This document shows positions 43,241 through 52,879 of a stretch of DNA of 64,000 bases, one piece after another. The notes beneath the pieces are model-generated. The model was not told the DNA's origin and ran no database searches. It worked only from the letters and a program-made list of their open reading frames with translations. This DNA is from Enterovibrio norvegicus_B (GTDB taxonomy: Bacteria > Pseudomonadota > Gammaproteobacteria > Enterobacterales > Vibrionaceae): contig NZ_MDAG01000002.1 in the NCBI RefSeq assembly GCF_002876705.1, positions 62,001-126,000 on the forward strand. Reading direction: 5' to 3'. Positions within the stretch are counted from its first letter, which is position 1; the number at the start of each line of letters is the position of its first letter. Position numbers and translations under genes: made by a program.

Positions 43241-43636
43241 ATGATGGAAAAGCCACTGTGGGTGGTTGCAGGTGTGGTGACTGACGGTGAGCGTGTACTC
43301 ATTACCCAGCGCCATGATACCGAAGATGCAAAAGGGCTGTGGGAGTTTCCTGGTGGCAAGGTCGAAGCAGGAGAAACTGAACCTGAAGCCTTGTCGCGTG
43401 AGCTGAAAGAAGAACTCGATGTTACTGTTGAGGTCGGAGAATTTCTCACCGAAACGTTATATCACTATCCGACTAAGTCGGTATTGCTACGCAGCTATCG
43501 TTGTCGATGCGAAGCGGGGGAGATTACCTTGCATTGCCATCAGGCAATGGTGTGGGTGACACCGTCAGAGCTTGCGGAATATGTTTTCAGTGATGCTGAC
43601 AAGCCTTTGGTCTCTTTGCTGCGTGAACAGCGCTGA
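43241..43636 (+). CDS. Nudix hydrolase, MutT/NudG-like (8-oxo-dGTP or CTP pyrophosphohydrolase)
   Basis: Small Nudix protein of 131 residues with an intact Nudix box GX5EX7REUXEEXGU: GGKVEAGETEPEALSRELKEEL (44-65). The short length, with only the core alpha-beta-alpha sandwich, matches MutT-type and NudG-type nucleotide-pool cleaning enzymes. The N-terminus MMEKPLWVVAGVV resembles NudG. Substrate between oxidised dGTP and CTP derivatives is not resolved. Follows the YecA-type gene with a 19-base gap. Confidence 0.85.
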   Translation: MMEKPLWVVAGVVTDGERVLITQRHDTEDAKGLWEFPGGKVEAGETEPEALSRELKEELDVTVEVGEFLTETLYHYPTKSVLLRSYRCRCEAGEITLHCHQAMVWVTPSELAEYVFSDADKPLVSLLREQR

Positions 43637-43657
43637 TTCGCTTACCCTACACCAATA

Positions 43658-43685
43658 AAAAATCCCTGCCTTGGCAGGGATTTTT
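43658..43685. terminator. terminator between Nudix gene and convergent dsbB
   Basis: AAAAATCCCTGCC / GGCAGGGATTTTT; tight hairpin with flanking runs on both strands. Confidence 0.85.
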
Positions 43686-43710
43686 CTCTCTGGGTTCGTC
43701 TATTGAAAGA

Positions 43711-44250
43711 CTAGAACAGACGACGTTCGCGACGCTTACCAAAGAACTGAGAAAGTACAACGATAGCGAGCACAATCAGCATGGTGGCGAAAATGATCAC
43801 AAGCCATTGTGGCATTGAAAGATCGAAAAATTGCCAAACCACTTTGCTGCAGTCGCCGTTTGCTTCAAACATCCAAGGTACCCATTTGTTCAAGGGTGCC
43901 CAAGAAGGGAAGGAAACAAAGATGTCGCATGTTGCACCGAACAAGTCGCTAGGATCAGGGAACTGATAACCAACGTGTTCAATGGATAGCTTTAATCCAT
44001 AACCTGCAGATACGCCCCAGCCTAATAAACCCACCCAGCGGATGAGCCCATTTTGTGGTGCCAGTAAGCCAATGAAAGCGGCGACTAAAACGCCTGCCAT
44101 CGCTACGCGTTCATAAATACACATTACACATGGTGCAAGGTTCATCACGTGTTGGAAGTAAAGTGCGCATAACTCAAACCCTAAAACAGAAAGCAACAGC
44201 AGAAGCCATGCTCCGCGGGTTCTTGAGATTTCGTTGAAAAAGGCCAACAT
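43711..44250 (-). CDS. dsbB: disulfide bond formation protein B
   Basis: Inner-membrane quinone-dependent oxidase of DsbA, 179 residues. The start at ATG 44250 places the first redox pair CVMC at Cys41 and Cys44, exactly as in E. coli DsbB; ATG 44265 would add five residues. The second pair is Cys108 and Cys134 in the second periplasmic loop. Four transmembrane helices are evident, and the conserved Arg48 next to the ubiquinone site is present (IYERV). Adjacent to nhaB, as in E. coli, but separated by a hairpin terminator. Confidence 0.95.
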   Translation of the reverse strand: MLAFFNEISRTRGAWLLLLLSVLGFELCALYFQHVMNLAPCVMCIYERVAMAGVLVAAFIGLLAPQNGLIRWVGLLGWGVSAGYGLKLSIEHVGYQFPDPSDLFGATCDIFVSFPSWAPLNKWVPWMFEANGDCSKVVWQFFDLSMPQWLVIIFATMLIVLAIVVLSQFFGKRRERRLF

Positions 44251-44275
44251 AGTTAACGTATCCATTTCAAAAAGA

Positions 44276-44301
44276 CAAAGCCCTGCATAGGCAGGACTTT
44301 G
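44276..44301 (-). terminator. nhaB terminator
   Basis: CAAAGCCCTGC / GCAGGACTTTG with a 4-base loop; T-rich on the minus strand. Separates nhaB from dsbB. Confidence 0.7.
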
Positions 44302-44335
44302 TTATTCAATGTGTTATTTGACCAAAAATCAACAA

Positions 44336-45916
44336 TTAATGGCCAGAAGTCACCGCACTAACGGCACTTGCATCACCCAGAGTGATCCAGCCAGCAGCGT
44401 AGAACCAATCTGTCATTGGCACCAACAACAGTTCAATACCTGCTAGGCCAACCAGACCCATCACCACGGTATATGGCAGCGCCATGTAAACCATTTTGCC
44501 GTAAGACAAACGGAGCAGTGGTGCCAGCGTTGACGTCAGTAAGAACAGGAAGGCTGCTTGGCCGTTTGGTGTTGCAACAGACGGTAGGTTAGTACCTGTG
44601 TTGATCGCAACCGCAAGCAATTCAAACTGTTCACGCGAAATCACGCCATCCATGAGGGCGGCTTTTACTTCGTTGATGTAAACCGTACCAACGAATACGT
44701 TATCAGACACCATCGAAAGCAAACCGTTCGCAAGGTAGAACATGGTTAGCTGTGCGCCACCTTCAAGTTCCAGTACGGCACTGATGACTGGCGTGAAAAG
44801 CTCTTGGTCAACGATGACGGCAACGATAGAGAAAAAGACGGCAAGAAGTGCAGTAAATGGCAATGCTTCTTCAAAGGCTTTACCAATATGATGCTCATCA
44901 ATGACGCCGGTAAATGACGTAGCAAGGATGATAACCATTAGACCAATAAGGCCGACTGCCGCCAGGTGCATGGCAAGTGCAATCACGAGGAAGACTGCAA
45001 TACATGCTTGTGCAATTAACTTAGCGACATCAATGTTTGTGCGCTTTGCTTTTTCTGCGTTGTTGAATTCAACAAGAATGGCACGCACGTTTTCTGGAAG
45101 TTCTGTGCCGTAGTCAAACAGGCGGAACTTCTCAACGAACAAACAGGTAAGCAAGCCACAGAACAAAACGGGTAAAGTCACAGGCAACATGCGGATGATG
45201 AACTCACCAAACTGCCAGCCTGCTTTTTCAGCAATGATCAGGTTTTGTGGTTCGCCAACCATGGTCATTACGCCACCTAATGCAGTACCAACACCTGCAT
45301 GCATGAGCAAGCTACGTAGGAAAGCACGGTATTGTTCAAGGTCATCACGGCTTAGATCATCACCGAGATTGTCGTCAGAGGTTGGGTCGTTATCTGCTGC
45401 GCCACCCGATGCTACACGGTGGTAAATAGAGTAAAAGCCAACAGCAACGCTGATAACAACCGCGATAACGGTTAGGGCATCCAAGAACGCAGAAAGCAAG
45501 GCTGCTGCAGAACAGAAAGCGAGAGAAAGAAGGGCTTTAGAGCGAATGCCAAGCAGTATCTTAGTGAACATGTACAGCAGAAGCTGCTTCATGAAGTAGA
45601 TGCCTGCGACCATGAAGATCAGAAGCAGTAGCACTTCAAAGTTTGCTACAAGTTCGTGTTTTACTGTGCTTGCGTCGGTCATGCCGATCGCAACAGCTTC
45701 AATGGCTAACAAACCACCTGGTTGAAGTGGGTAGCACTTCAGTGCCATCGCCAGAGTGAATATGAACTCGACAACGAGTAACCAACCTGCCACAAACGGG
45801 TCAATTGCGAAGACAATTGGGTTGATAATCAAAAATGCGATGATTGCTGCTTTGTACCAGTCAGGTGCTTTACCGAGAAAGTTCTTGGTAAAGGCATTCC
45901 TTAGCGTAATAGCCAT
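44336..45916 (-). CDS. nhaB: Na+/H+ antiporter NhaB
   Basis: Inner-membrane sodium/proton antiporter of 526 residues, typical length for NhaB. About twelve hydrophobic segments, N-terminus FTKNFLGKAPDWYK and the PLQPGGLLAIEA and SAFLDALTVIAVVI stretches are like the E. coli and Vibrio proteins. It expels Na+ and helps pH and salt homeostasis, important for a marine organism. The upstream intergenic region to fadR is 742 bases, with divergent transcription. E. coli has the same fadR/nhaB/dsbB order. Confidence 0.95.
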   Translation of the reverse strand: MAITLRNAFTKNFLGKAPDWYKAAIIAFLIINPIVFAIDPFVAGWLLVVEFIFTLAMALKCYPLQPGGLLAIEAVAIGMTDASTVKHELVANFEVLLLLIFMVAGIYFMKQLLLYMFTKILLGIRSKALLSLAFCSAAALLSAFLDALTVIAVVISVAVGFYSIYHRVASGGAADNDPTSDDNLGDDLSRDDLEQYRAFLRSLLMHAGVGTALGGVMTMVGEPQNLIIAEKAGWQFGEFIIRMLPVTLPVLFCGLLTCLFVEKFRLFDYGTELPENVRAILVEFNNAEKAKRTNIDVAKLIAQACIAVFLVIALAMHLAAVGLIGLMVIILATSFTGVIDEHHIGKAFEEALPFTALLAVFFSIVAVIVDQELFTPVISAVLELEGGAQLTMFYLANGLLSMVSDNVFVGTVYINEVKAALMDGVISREQFELLAVAINTGTNLPSVATPNGQAAFLFLLTSTLAPLLRLSYGKMVYMALPYTVVMGLVGLAGIELLLVPMTDWFYAAGWITLGDASAVSAVTSGH

Positions 45917-46658
45917 GTCTGTTTCTCTGTTCTTATGAAATAAGCTAATTTTCTTGGAAAATTGAAAAGAAGGTGTAAATAAACTGTTGTAGAGGTTGGC
46001 GGTTGTTTTGCATTGTTCGCCTTTGGTGGAAACAGGAGAGGATTTACAAACCTAACGTCGATTTCTCGACACGCACTACCTTTTGTGCCCTATTGCATAG
46101 GTATACACGGAGCACACAATACAGTGAGTTTCTAAACAGTCAACATTCCTTTCCGTGTTAATTAAATTACTGGAATTTGTTACGAAAAAAAGCAACAAGG
46201 TCTCGAGCCCGTTGACGGTTTCTGTAACATTTTGCGGCGGTATTTTATGCTGCAGTGGGTATTGATACAGTGATGCGGATCAACATTGTCCGAGCAGAGT
46301 TTCACGCAATGGCGATTTTTATTCAGTGAGTTAATGCGAATGCTTATGAATATTGAGCTAATTATGAATAACCATTGAATGAAGTGCTCAAACTTTGCAT
46401 TTAAGGTTAGCGATGAATTTGCGAAGCGCTTTGCGGTTTTACTCATCATATTCTGTTTTAAACAGCGCGATTTTTGTGCAACTAGACGTAGCTAACGATT
46501 GGGCATGTCGTGGTGGAAATTTCTATGTATGTGAACTGGCTCAGGCGATGTGGGTTAAATGACGTGAATCGATGTCACCGGAAGGTTTCTTGGTTGATGT
46601 GAGAAGTGGTATGATGAGTTATTAATCAGGATAAGAAGCAACTTGGATACAATACTAA
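45917..46658. other. nhaB/fadR divergent promoter region
   Basis: 742 bases, the second-longest gap in the window. It has no convincing coding frame; an 89-codon minus frame at 46180-46449 has no ribosome site or domain. A weak AACTGGCTCAGG (46529) resembles half of a FadR site but is not convincing. Sigma-70-like promoters cannot be placed with confidence. Confidence 0.5.
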
Positions 46659-47510
46659 ATGGTTATTAAGGCTGATAGCCCGGCAACGTTTGCTGAGAAA
46701 TATATAATAGAAAGTATCTGGAATGATCACTTTCCTCAGGGCTCTATTTTGCCTGCAGAGCGAGAGCTATCAGAGCTTATCGGTGTTACTCGAACAACGC
46801 TTCGCGAAGTCCTTCAACGTCTCGCCCGTGATGGCTGGTTAACCATCCAGCACGGCAAACCTACCCGTGTTAATGACTACATGAACACGTCTGGTTTAAA
46901 CATCCTTGATACGCTTGTTACCCTTGAAGGTGAAGACGTTCATGGCGTTCTAGAAAACCTTCTTGCAGCTCGTACAGACATCAGCGGCGTTTACATGCGT
47001 TATGCGATGAAGAACGATGCGCAATCTTGTGCTGCTTTGATTGAAAAAGTCATTAGCCGTTGTGAGGAACTTCTTGCGAGCGATAGCTTTGCTGCGTTTG
47101 TTGATGACGTTGAAGAAAAAGCTGCGATTCAGCAAGACGTGAAAAAGATTTACGATACCTTCGGTAAGTTGGACACTGAACTGTGTGAAGCGGTTTGCCG
47201 TGGTCGCGCGTTCAACCACTTTGACTACATGTTGTTCCAAGGCATGGCCCAACGTTCAGGTAACAAAGTCTACGTATTGACCATGAATGGCATGCGTAAG
47301 ATTTACTCACGTGTTGGCGGCTACTACTTCATGGATCAACGTGCCTGTGAATTGGCGCTTCAGTTCTACCGTGACCTTCTGGCGACAACACTTTCAAACA
47401 GCCATGGTGATGTGGCTGAGCGTATTAAACAGTATGGTCGTGAAAGTGGCGCGATGTGGTTCGGTAACCGCGATACCATCGCAAAACTGATGGAACAAGA
47501 AGAAGCGTAA
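46659..47510 (+). CDS. fadR: fatty acid metabolism regulator FadR, Vibrio-type
   Basis: GntR-family regulator of 283 residues that binds long-chain acyl-CoA and controls fatty-acid degradation and synthesis. The N-terminal winged helix spans about residues 6-70 (FAEKYIIESIWNDHFPQGSILPAERELSELIGVTRTT in pieces) and the C-terminal acyl-CoA-binding helical domain follows. E. coli FadR has 239 residues; the extra 40 or so lie in the middle (residues about 135-175, KVISRCEELLASDSF and after), the insertion described for Vibrio FadR. Followed by a bidirectional terminator towards ycgB. Confidence 0.95.
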   Translation: MVIKADSPATFAEKYIIESIWNDHFPQGSILPAERELSELIGVTRTTLREVLQRLARDGWLTIQHGKPTRVNDYMNTSGLNILDTLVTLEGEDVHGVLENLLAARTDISGVYMRYAMKNDAQSCAALIEKVISRCEELLASDSFAAFVDDVEEKAAIQQDVKKIYDTFGKLDTELCEAVCRGRAFNHFDYMLFQGMAQRSGNKVYVLTMNGMRKIYSRVGGYYFMDQRACELALQFYRDLLATTLSNSHGDVAERIKQYGRESGAMWFGNRDTIAKLMEQEEA

Positions 47511-47563
47511 GCGTAGTACGCCGTGTCTTTATGTGAAAACAGCAGACACGATAGAAAACGTAA

Positions 47564-47590
47564 AAAAAACCGCCAATTTGGCGGTTTTTT
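47564..47590. terminator. bidirectional terminator between fadR and ycgB
   Basis: AAAAAACCGCC / GGCGGTTTTTT with a short loop; A- and T-runs both sides. Confidence 0.9.
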
Positions 47591-47619
47591 GTTTTTGTCG
47601 TTAGGCGTTTTGATCGATG

Positions 47620-49167
47620 TTACGTTCCTGGAATTAAATCCGGATCAAACTGCGGACGTTTTGGGCATGTCGCGATGATCTTTCCTTTCCCTTCAGGGGT
47701 TTCCTCTTCGAGTACCACTTCAAAGCCCCACAAACGATGCACATGCTTGAGCACTTCCTCGTGTGAGTTACCAAGAGGAATTCGGTTGTGCGGCACATAG
47801 CGAAGCGTCAACGCGCGATTTCCACGTAAATCTACGTCCCAAACCTGAATGTTTGGTTCATGGTTCGCCAAATTGTACTGAGCAGAAAGTCTCTCACGCA
47901 GTTGCTGATAACCTTCCTCGTTATGAATGCCTGTTACTTCAATGTAATTCTGTCTGTCATCATCATTGATGGCGAAGAATTTCATGTCGCGCATCACTTT
48001 TGGTGACAAGAACTGGCTAATGAAACTTTCATCTTTGAAATTATGCATGGCGAAATGCAGTGTTTCGAGCCAATCAGAACCAGCAATGTCAGGGAACCAG
48101 TGTTTGTCTTCTTCCGTCGGGTTCTCACAAATTCTACGAAGGTCGGTAAACATGGCAAAACCCAATGCATACGGGTTAATGCCGCTGTAGTACTTACTGT
48201 TGTATGGCGGTTGAGCAACCACGTTAGTGTGGCTATGCAAGAATTCCAAAATGAAGCGATCGCTCACCAAGCCTTCGTCATACATATGATTCAAGATGGT
48301 GTAGTGCCAGAACGTTGCCCAGCCTTCGTTCATTACCTGCGTTTGTTTCTGCGGGTAGAAATACTGGCTGACTTTACGAACAATACGAATGGCTTCGCGT
48401 TGCCACGGTTCAAGCAGTGGTGAATGCTTCTCAAAGAAATACAGGATGTTCTCCTGAGGCTCTGACGGGAAACGTTCTACTTCGACTTCGCGCTTTTTCT
48501 CGCTGGTGGGAATAGTACGCCAAAGTGCATTCACTTGGGTTTGAAGGTAATCCTCACGGGCTTTCTGGCGCGCGACTTCTTCGGCCATGGATATTTTTTG
48601 CGGGCGCTTGTAACGGTCGACACCGTAGTTCATTAAGGCATGGCAGGAATCGAGAAGTTTTTCGACTTCATCGACGCCATATTTCTCTTCGCACTCGCTG
48701 ATGTAGTTTTTGGCGAAGAGCAGGTAGTCAATGATAGAGCTTGCATCTGTCCATGTTTGGAACAGGTAGTTACCTTTAAAGAAAGAATTGTGGCCATAAC
48801 ACGCATGCGCCATGACAAGCGCCTGCATGGTGATGGTGTTTTCTTCCATTAAGTAAGCAATACACGGGTCGGAGTTAATGACGATTTCGTACGCTAACCC
48901 CATATGACCGTGTTTGTAATTGCGCTCTGTTTCGATGAATTTTTTGCCGAATGACCAATGGCTGTAGTTGATCGGCATGCCCACACTGGAGTAGGCATCC
49001 ATCATTTGCTCGGCGGTGATAATTTCAATTTGGTTGACGTAAGTATCGAGCTTGTAGTGCGCCGCTACTCGCTTGATTTCAGTGTGGTATTGGTCAAGAA
49101 GATCAAATGTCCAATCTGGCCCATCACTGAGTGTCTTATTTTTCTTCTTTGCGGAGACAGTCATCAT
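47620..49167 (-). CDS. ycgB: SpoVR family protein YcgB
   Basis: Cytoplasmic protein of 515 residues, homologue of B. subtilis SpoVR and E. coli YcgB, of unknown biochemical activity. Landmarks are the N-terminal SDGPDWTFDLLDQYHTEIKRVA, the conserved HACYGHNSFFKGNYLF (about 120) and the WATFWHY motif in the middle. AAGGAGG lies before a pair of ATGs (49167 and 49164); the second has the better spacing. Third gene of the yeaG-yeaH-ycgB transcript; in E. coli ycgB is unlinked to yeaGH, so here the three are joined as in many Gammaproteobacteria. Confidence 0.95.
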   Translation of the reverse strand: MMTVSAKKKNKTLSDGPDWTFDLLDQYHTEIKRVAAHYKLDTYVNQIEIITAEQMMDAYSSVGMPINYSHWSFGKKFIETERNYKHGHMGLAYEIVINSDPCIAYLMEENTITMQALVMAHACYGHNSFFKGNYLFQTWTDASSIIDYLLFAKNYISECEEKYGVDEVEKLLDSCHALMNYGVDRYKRPQKISMAEEVARQKAREDYLQTQVNALWRTIPTSEKKREVEVERFPSEPQENILYFFEKHSPLLEPWQREAIRIVRKVSQYFYPQKQTQVMNEGWATFWHYTILNHMYDEGLVSDRFILEFLHSHTNVVAQPPYNSKYYSGINPYALGFAMFTDLRRICENPTEEDKHWFPDIAGSDWLETLHFAMHNFKDESFISQFLSPKVMRDMKFFAINDDDRQNYIEVTGIHNEEGYQQLRERLSAQYNLANHEPNIQVWDVDLRGNRALTLRYVPHNRIPLGNSHEEVLKHVHRLWGFEVVLEEETPEGKGKIIATCPKRPQFDPDLIPGT

Positions 49168-49227
49168 GGTCCTCCTTGGCGTCCGAACCGAATGCGAATG
49201 CTTAGTGCGTTTGCAACAACACGCCGA

Positions 49228-50499
49228 CTAACTTACTTGTTTCTTAAATAGCTCCCTGAAGACAGGGAAGATATCGTCGGCAGTTCGAATGTTCTGCATG
49301 GCGAAGTTTTCATAGTTTTCATCAAGCGTTTCATACTCTCGCCAAAGCGTTTGGTGCGCACGGCGTGTGATTTCGATATAGGAATAATATCTTGTCACCG
49401 GCAGCAGTTGTTTTTCGAGCAATTCACGACAGCCTGGGGAGTCATCTGCCCAGTTATCGCCATCAGATGCTTGCGCGGCATACACATTCCACTCGCTTGC
49501 GGGATAACGCGCTTTGACGATTTCATCCATTAATCGCAATGCACTGGAGACAATGGTGCCACCGGTTTCTTGCGAATAGAAAAACTCGTGCTCATCCACT
49601 TCTTTAGCTTGTGTATGGTGGCGAATAAACACCACCTCAACGCTTTTGTAAGTCCGCGTTAAGAAGAGATAGAGCAGGATATAAAAGCGCTTAGCGATGT
49701 CTTTGGTGGCTTGGTCCATTGAACCTGAGACATCCATCAAACAAAACATCACGGCCTGACTGCTTGGCTGTGGGCGTTTTTCGTAGTTTTTAAAGCGCAA
49801 ATCAAAGGTGTCGATAAAAGGCACAGCTTTGATTTTGTCTTTGAGCGATTGAATTTCTTCTTCGATGCGTTTTTCTTCAAGCGGCTGAGCGGGTTCTGTC
49901 CCTTTCAGCACTTCAAGTTCTGCTTCGAGCTCTTTCACTTTGCGTCGCTTACCCGCTGACATCGCAGTACGGCGAGCCAATGAGTTTTGCAGTGAACGCA
50001 CGATGGCAATATTGGATGGTACCCCTGTCGCTTTAAAACCGGAGCGATGGGTTTTGTACTCGACCAATTTGGTCATCTGGTTTTTTTGAAGATTAGGCAG
50101 TTCTAAGTCTTCAAATAGCAAATCGAGATATTCGTCTTTAGAAATCTGAAACACGAATTCGTCTTGGCCTTCGCCGTCAGGACTGGCTTGTCCCTCTCCT
50201 GCACCACCACTTCCTCCACCGCCTGGTGGGCGCTCAATGCGATCACCAGGGATGAATTGGTCGTTGCCAGGGTGGACAGCATCACGCTGTCCTCCTTTGC
50301 CTTGACGAAAGGTCGGCTCTCGGATGTCGCGAGAGGGGATAGTGATGCTCTCACCACTATCCACGTCGGTAATCGAGCGTTGGTTTACTGCATCAGCAAT
50401 AGACTCTTTAATCTGTCTCTTGTGACGACGTAAGAAACGTTGTCGATTGACCGTACTCTTGTTTTTTCCGTTGAGCCGTCGATCTATAAAATGCGCCAT
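49228..50499 (-). CDS. yeaH: YeaH family DUF444 (VWA-like) protein
   Basis: Cytoplasmic protein of 423 residues with a basic, low-complexity N-terminus including a Gly/Ser-rich linker (residues about 90-110), then a C-terminal von Willebrand factor A-like domain with a MIDAS-type motif (LMDVSGSMDQ at about 250-259). It acts with the PrkA-type kinase YeaG in starvation survival in E. coli. The ribosome site is a G6 run directly upstream. It sits between yeaG and ycgB on the same strand with small gaps. Confidence 0.95.
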   Translation of the reverse strand: MAHFIDRRLNGKNKSTVNRQRFLRRHKRQIKESIADAVNQRSITDVDSGESITIPSRDIREPTFRQGKGGQRDAVHPGNDQFIPGDRIERPPGGGGSGGAGEGQASPDGEGQDEFVFQISKDEYLDLLFEDLELPNLQKNQMTKLVEYKTHRSGFKATGVPSNIAIVRSLQNSLARRTAMSAGKRRKVKELEAELEVLKGTEPAQPLEEKRIEEEIQSLKDKIKAVPFIDTFDLRFKNYEKRPQPSSQAVMFCLMDVSGSMDQATKDIAKRFYILLYLFLTRTYKSVEVVFIRHHTQAKEVDEHEFFYSQETGGTIVSSALRLMDEIVKARYPASEWNVYAAQASDGDNWADDSPGCRELLEKQLLPVTRYYSYIEITRRAHQTLWREYETLDENYENFAMQNIRTADDIFPVFRELFKKQVS

Positions 50500-50539
50500 A
50501 AGCCCCCCGTATGCTGGTTACTTCTCTGACTACGCTGAA

Positions 50540-52474
50540 TTAAGAAGACTTACGCACGCGTAGGTACCATTCAGACAGAAGTCGCACTTGCTTGCGGGTA
50601 TATCCCTTCTCCATCATACGAGCGACAAAGTCGTCGTGTTTCTTCTGTTCTTCGGTCGACGTTTTCGCATTGAAGGAGATAACAGGCAGCAGCTCTTCTG
50701 TGTTCGAGAACATTTTCTTCTCAATCACAGTGCGAAGTTTCTCGTAGCTGGTCCAGCCAGGATTCTTGCCTTCATTGTTAGCGCGAGCACGAAGCACGAA
50801 GTTAACAATTTCATTTCGGAAGTCTTTAGGGTTACTGATCCCTGCTGGCTTCTCGATTTTTTCCAGTTCACTGTTCAATGCGGAGCGGTCGAACAATTGG
50901 CCGGTGTCTGGATCGCGGTACTCTTGGTCTTGGATCCAGAAGTCTGCGTAGGTCACGTAACGGTCAAAGATGTTTTGACCGTACTCAGAGTATGACTCGA
51001 GGTAAGCGGTTTGAATTTCTTTGCCAATGAACTCGACGTACTTAGGAATCAAGTAGCCTTTGAGGTTTTCTAGGTACTTCTCTGCCATTTCTTGCGGGAA
51101 CTGCTCACGTTCAATTTGCTGTTCGAGTACATAAAACAGGTGCACAGGGTTAGCCGCGACTTCGGAATGGTCGAAGTTAAATACTCGTGACAGGATCTTA
51201 AAGGCGAAGCGTGTAGACAGGCCGTTCATGCCTTCGTCAACGCCCGCATAGTCACGGTATTCTTGGTAAGACTTGGCTTTTGGATCTGTGTCTTTCAGTG
51301 TTTCACCGTCGTACACACGCATCTTCGAGAAGATGCTGGAGTTTTCAGGCTCTTTCAGACGAGAAAGGACACTGAAGCGCGCAAGAATATCGAGCGTGCT
51401 TGGTGAACAAGGTGCTGACGAAAGTTCGCTGCTTTCCAATAGCTTGTCGTAAATCTTCATCTCTTCTGAGACGCGCAAGCAGTAAGGGACTTTCACGATG
51501 TAAACACGGTCAAGGAACGCTTCGTTGTTTTTGTTGTTTCGGAATGTCTGCCACTCAGATTCGTTTGAGTGCGCCAGAATCATGCCGTCAAATGGCAATG
51601 CTGACAGGCCTTCGGTACCGTTGTAGTTACCCTCTTGTGTGGCTGTTAGCAGTGGGTGAAGCACTTTGATCGGTGCTTTAAACATCTCGACGAATTCCAT
51701 CAAGCCTTGGTTGGCTTTACACAGCGCACCGGAGTAGCTGTATGCATCAGGGTCGTCTTGGGCGAAATGTTCGAGTTGTCGGATGTCGACTTTACCGACC
51801 AAGGACGAGATGTCTTGGTTGTTTTCATCGCCGGGCTCGGTTTTGGCTACGGCCACTTGGTCTAAGATTGAAGGACGAACTTTCACCACGCGGAATTTGC
51901 TGATGTCGCCGCCGAATTCGTGCAGACGCTTAGCAGCCCAAGGTGACATGATGGAACGAACATAACGTTGTGAAATGCCATACTCACTTTCAAGTAGTGC
52001 ACCGTCTTCAACAACATCGAATAAACAGAAAGGATGATCGTTCACTGGGCTGCGTTCGCCGTTTGCTGTCAGAATGTACACAGGCACTTTCTGCATCAGG
52101 CTTTTTAGTTTTTCAGCCAGCGAGGATTTACCACCACCAACAGGACCAAGGAGATACAAGATCTGCTTACGTTCTTCAAGGCCTTGGGCGGCGTGTTTAA
52201 GGTAAGAAACGATTTGTTCTATGGCTTCTTCCATGCCGTAGAAATCTTCGAAGGTTTTGTAGCGCGAGATGACTCGGTTTGAAAAGAGGCGACTTAAACG
52301 TGGTTCTAACGCCGTATCAATCATCTCGGGTTCACCGATTGCCATTAACAAGCGTTCAGCCGCGTTGGCGTAAACACTGCGATCTTCCCGGCAAAGGTCC
52401 AGAAACTCTTGAAGGCTCAGCTCTTCGTCTTTCGCTTCTTCGTAGCGCTGACGATAGTGGTCGAAAATACTCAT
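50540..52474 (-). CDS. yeaG: PrkA-family serine protein kinase YeaG
   Basis: Cytoplasmic protein of 644 residues. The N-terminal AAA+/PrkA domain has a Walker A loop GPVGGGKSS at about 110-118 and the conserved segment around DHPFCLFDVVEDG; the C-terminal half is the kinase-like domain. First gene of the yeaG-yeaH-ycgB operon, with CAGGA upstream of its ATG. In E. coli this operon is induced by starvation through RpoS and NtrC. The E. coli neighbours yeaD, gapA and msrB follow in the same order here. Confidence 0.95.
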   Translation of the reverse strand: MSIFDHYRQRYEEAKDEELSLQEFLDLCREDRSVYANAAERLLMAIGEPEMIDTALEPRLSRLFSNRVISRYKTFEDFYGMEEAIEQIVSYLKHAAQGLEERKQILYLLGPVGGGKSSLAEKLKSLMQKVPVYILTANGERSPVNDHPFCLFDVVEDGALLESEYGISQRYVRSIMSPWAAKRLHEFGGDISKFRVVKVRPSILDQVAVAKTEPGDENNQDISSLVGKVDIRQLEHFAQDDPDAYSYSGALCKANQGLMEFVEMFKAPIKVLHPLLTATQEGNYNGTEGLSALPFDGMILAHSNESEWQTFRNNKNNEAFLDRVYIVKVPYCLRVSEEMKIYDKLLESSELSSAPCSPSTLDILARFSVLSRLKEPENSSIFSKMRVYDGETLKDTDPKAKSYQEYRDYAGVDEGMNGLSTRFAFKILSRVFNFDHSEVAANPVHLFYVLEQQIEREQFPQEMAEKYLENLKGYLIPKYVEFIGKEIQTAYLESYSEYGQNIFDRYVTYADFWIQDQEYRDPDTGQLFDRSALNSELEKIEKPAGISNPKDFRNEIVNFVLRARANNEGKNPGWTSYEKLRTVIEKKMFSNTEELLPVISFNAKTSTEEQKKHDDFVARMMEKGYTRKQVRLLSEWYLRVRKSS

Positions 52475-52879
52475 GGTCCTGCCCCCTAAATCGTACTGTT
52501 AACATTAAGAAAGGATATCGGCGCAGTCGCTTTCATATCCTCACTAATTTAAGACTAGTACCAACTGATCAATTTGCTTGGTTGAATTACTTGTTTTTTC
52601 GATATTTTTCCCTTTTGTGATAAGGCTTTGTATTCGGTATGTAACTTTTGCCAGCCGCAATTGTCATTGTGTATTTCGTTGATTGAAGCGGGAAAATCTA
52701 AATGTTGAGACGGCAACAGAGGAATTTGCTGTTTGATGAGGGCGGTGTTGGCTGTGGGATTTTTGGAACAAAGTAATAAAAAAGAGGGACAAGGTAACAA
52801 AAAAGGAAAAACCGAAGCAGGGTGCTTCGGTTTTGTCATTTGCGTGGCAGGCGGCGTTTTGCCGTCGCTTTGTGCGCGG
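52475..52879. other. region between yeaG and yeaD
   Basis: 405 bases. The yeaG promoter lies at its left end; yeaD's terminator at 52808-52834 is on the right. A 94-codon minus frame here includes the terminator and is not accepted as a gene. Confidence 0.5.
52808..52834 (-). terminator. yeaD terminator
   Basis: AAAACCGAAGCA / TGCTTCGGTTTT with a GGG loop; T-run follows on the minus strand. Confidence 0.9.

Noticed and set aside
46180..46449. 89-codon minus frame between nhaB and fadR
   Set aside because: No ribosome site; composition looks random; could be reconsidered if conserved in relatives.
46529..46545. FadR half-site-like AACTGGCTCAGG upstream of fadR
   Set aside because: Too many mismatches to the AACTGGTCNGACNTGTT consensus to call autoregulation.
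52555..52839. 94-codon minus frame between yeaG and yeaD
   Set aside because: Runs through the yeaD terminator and has no start context.
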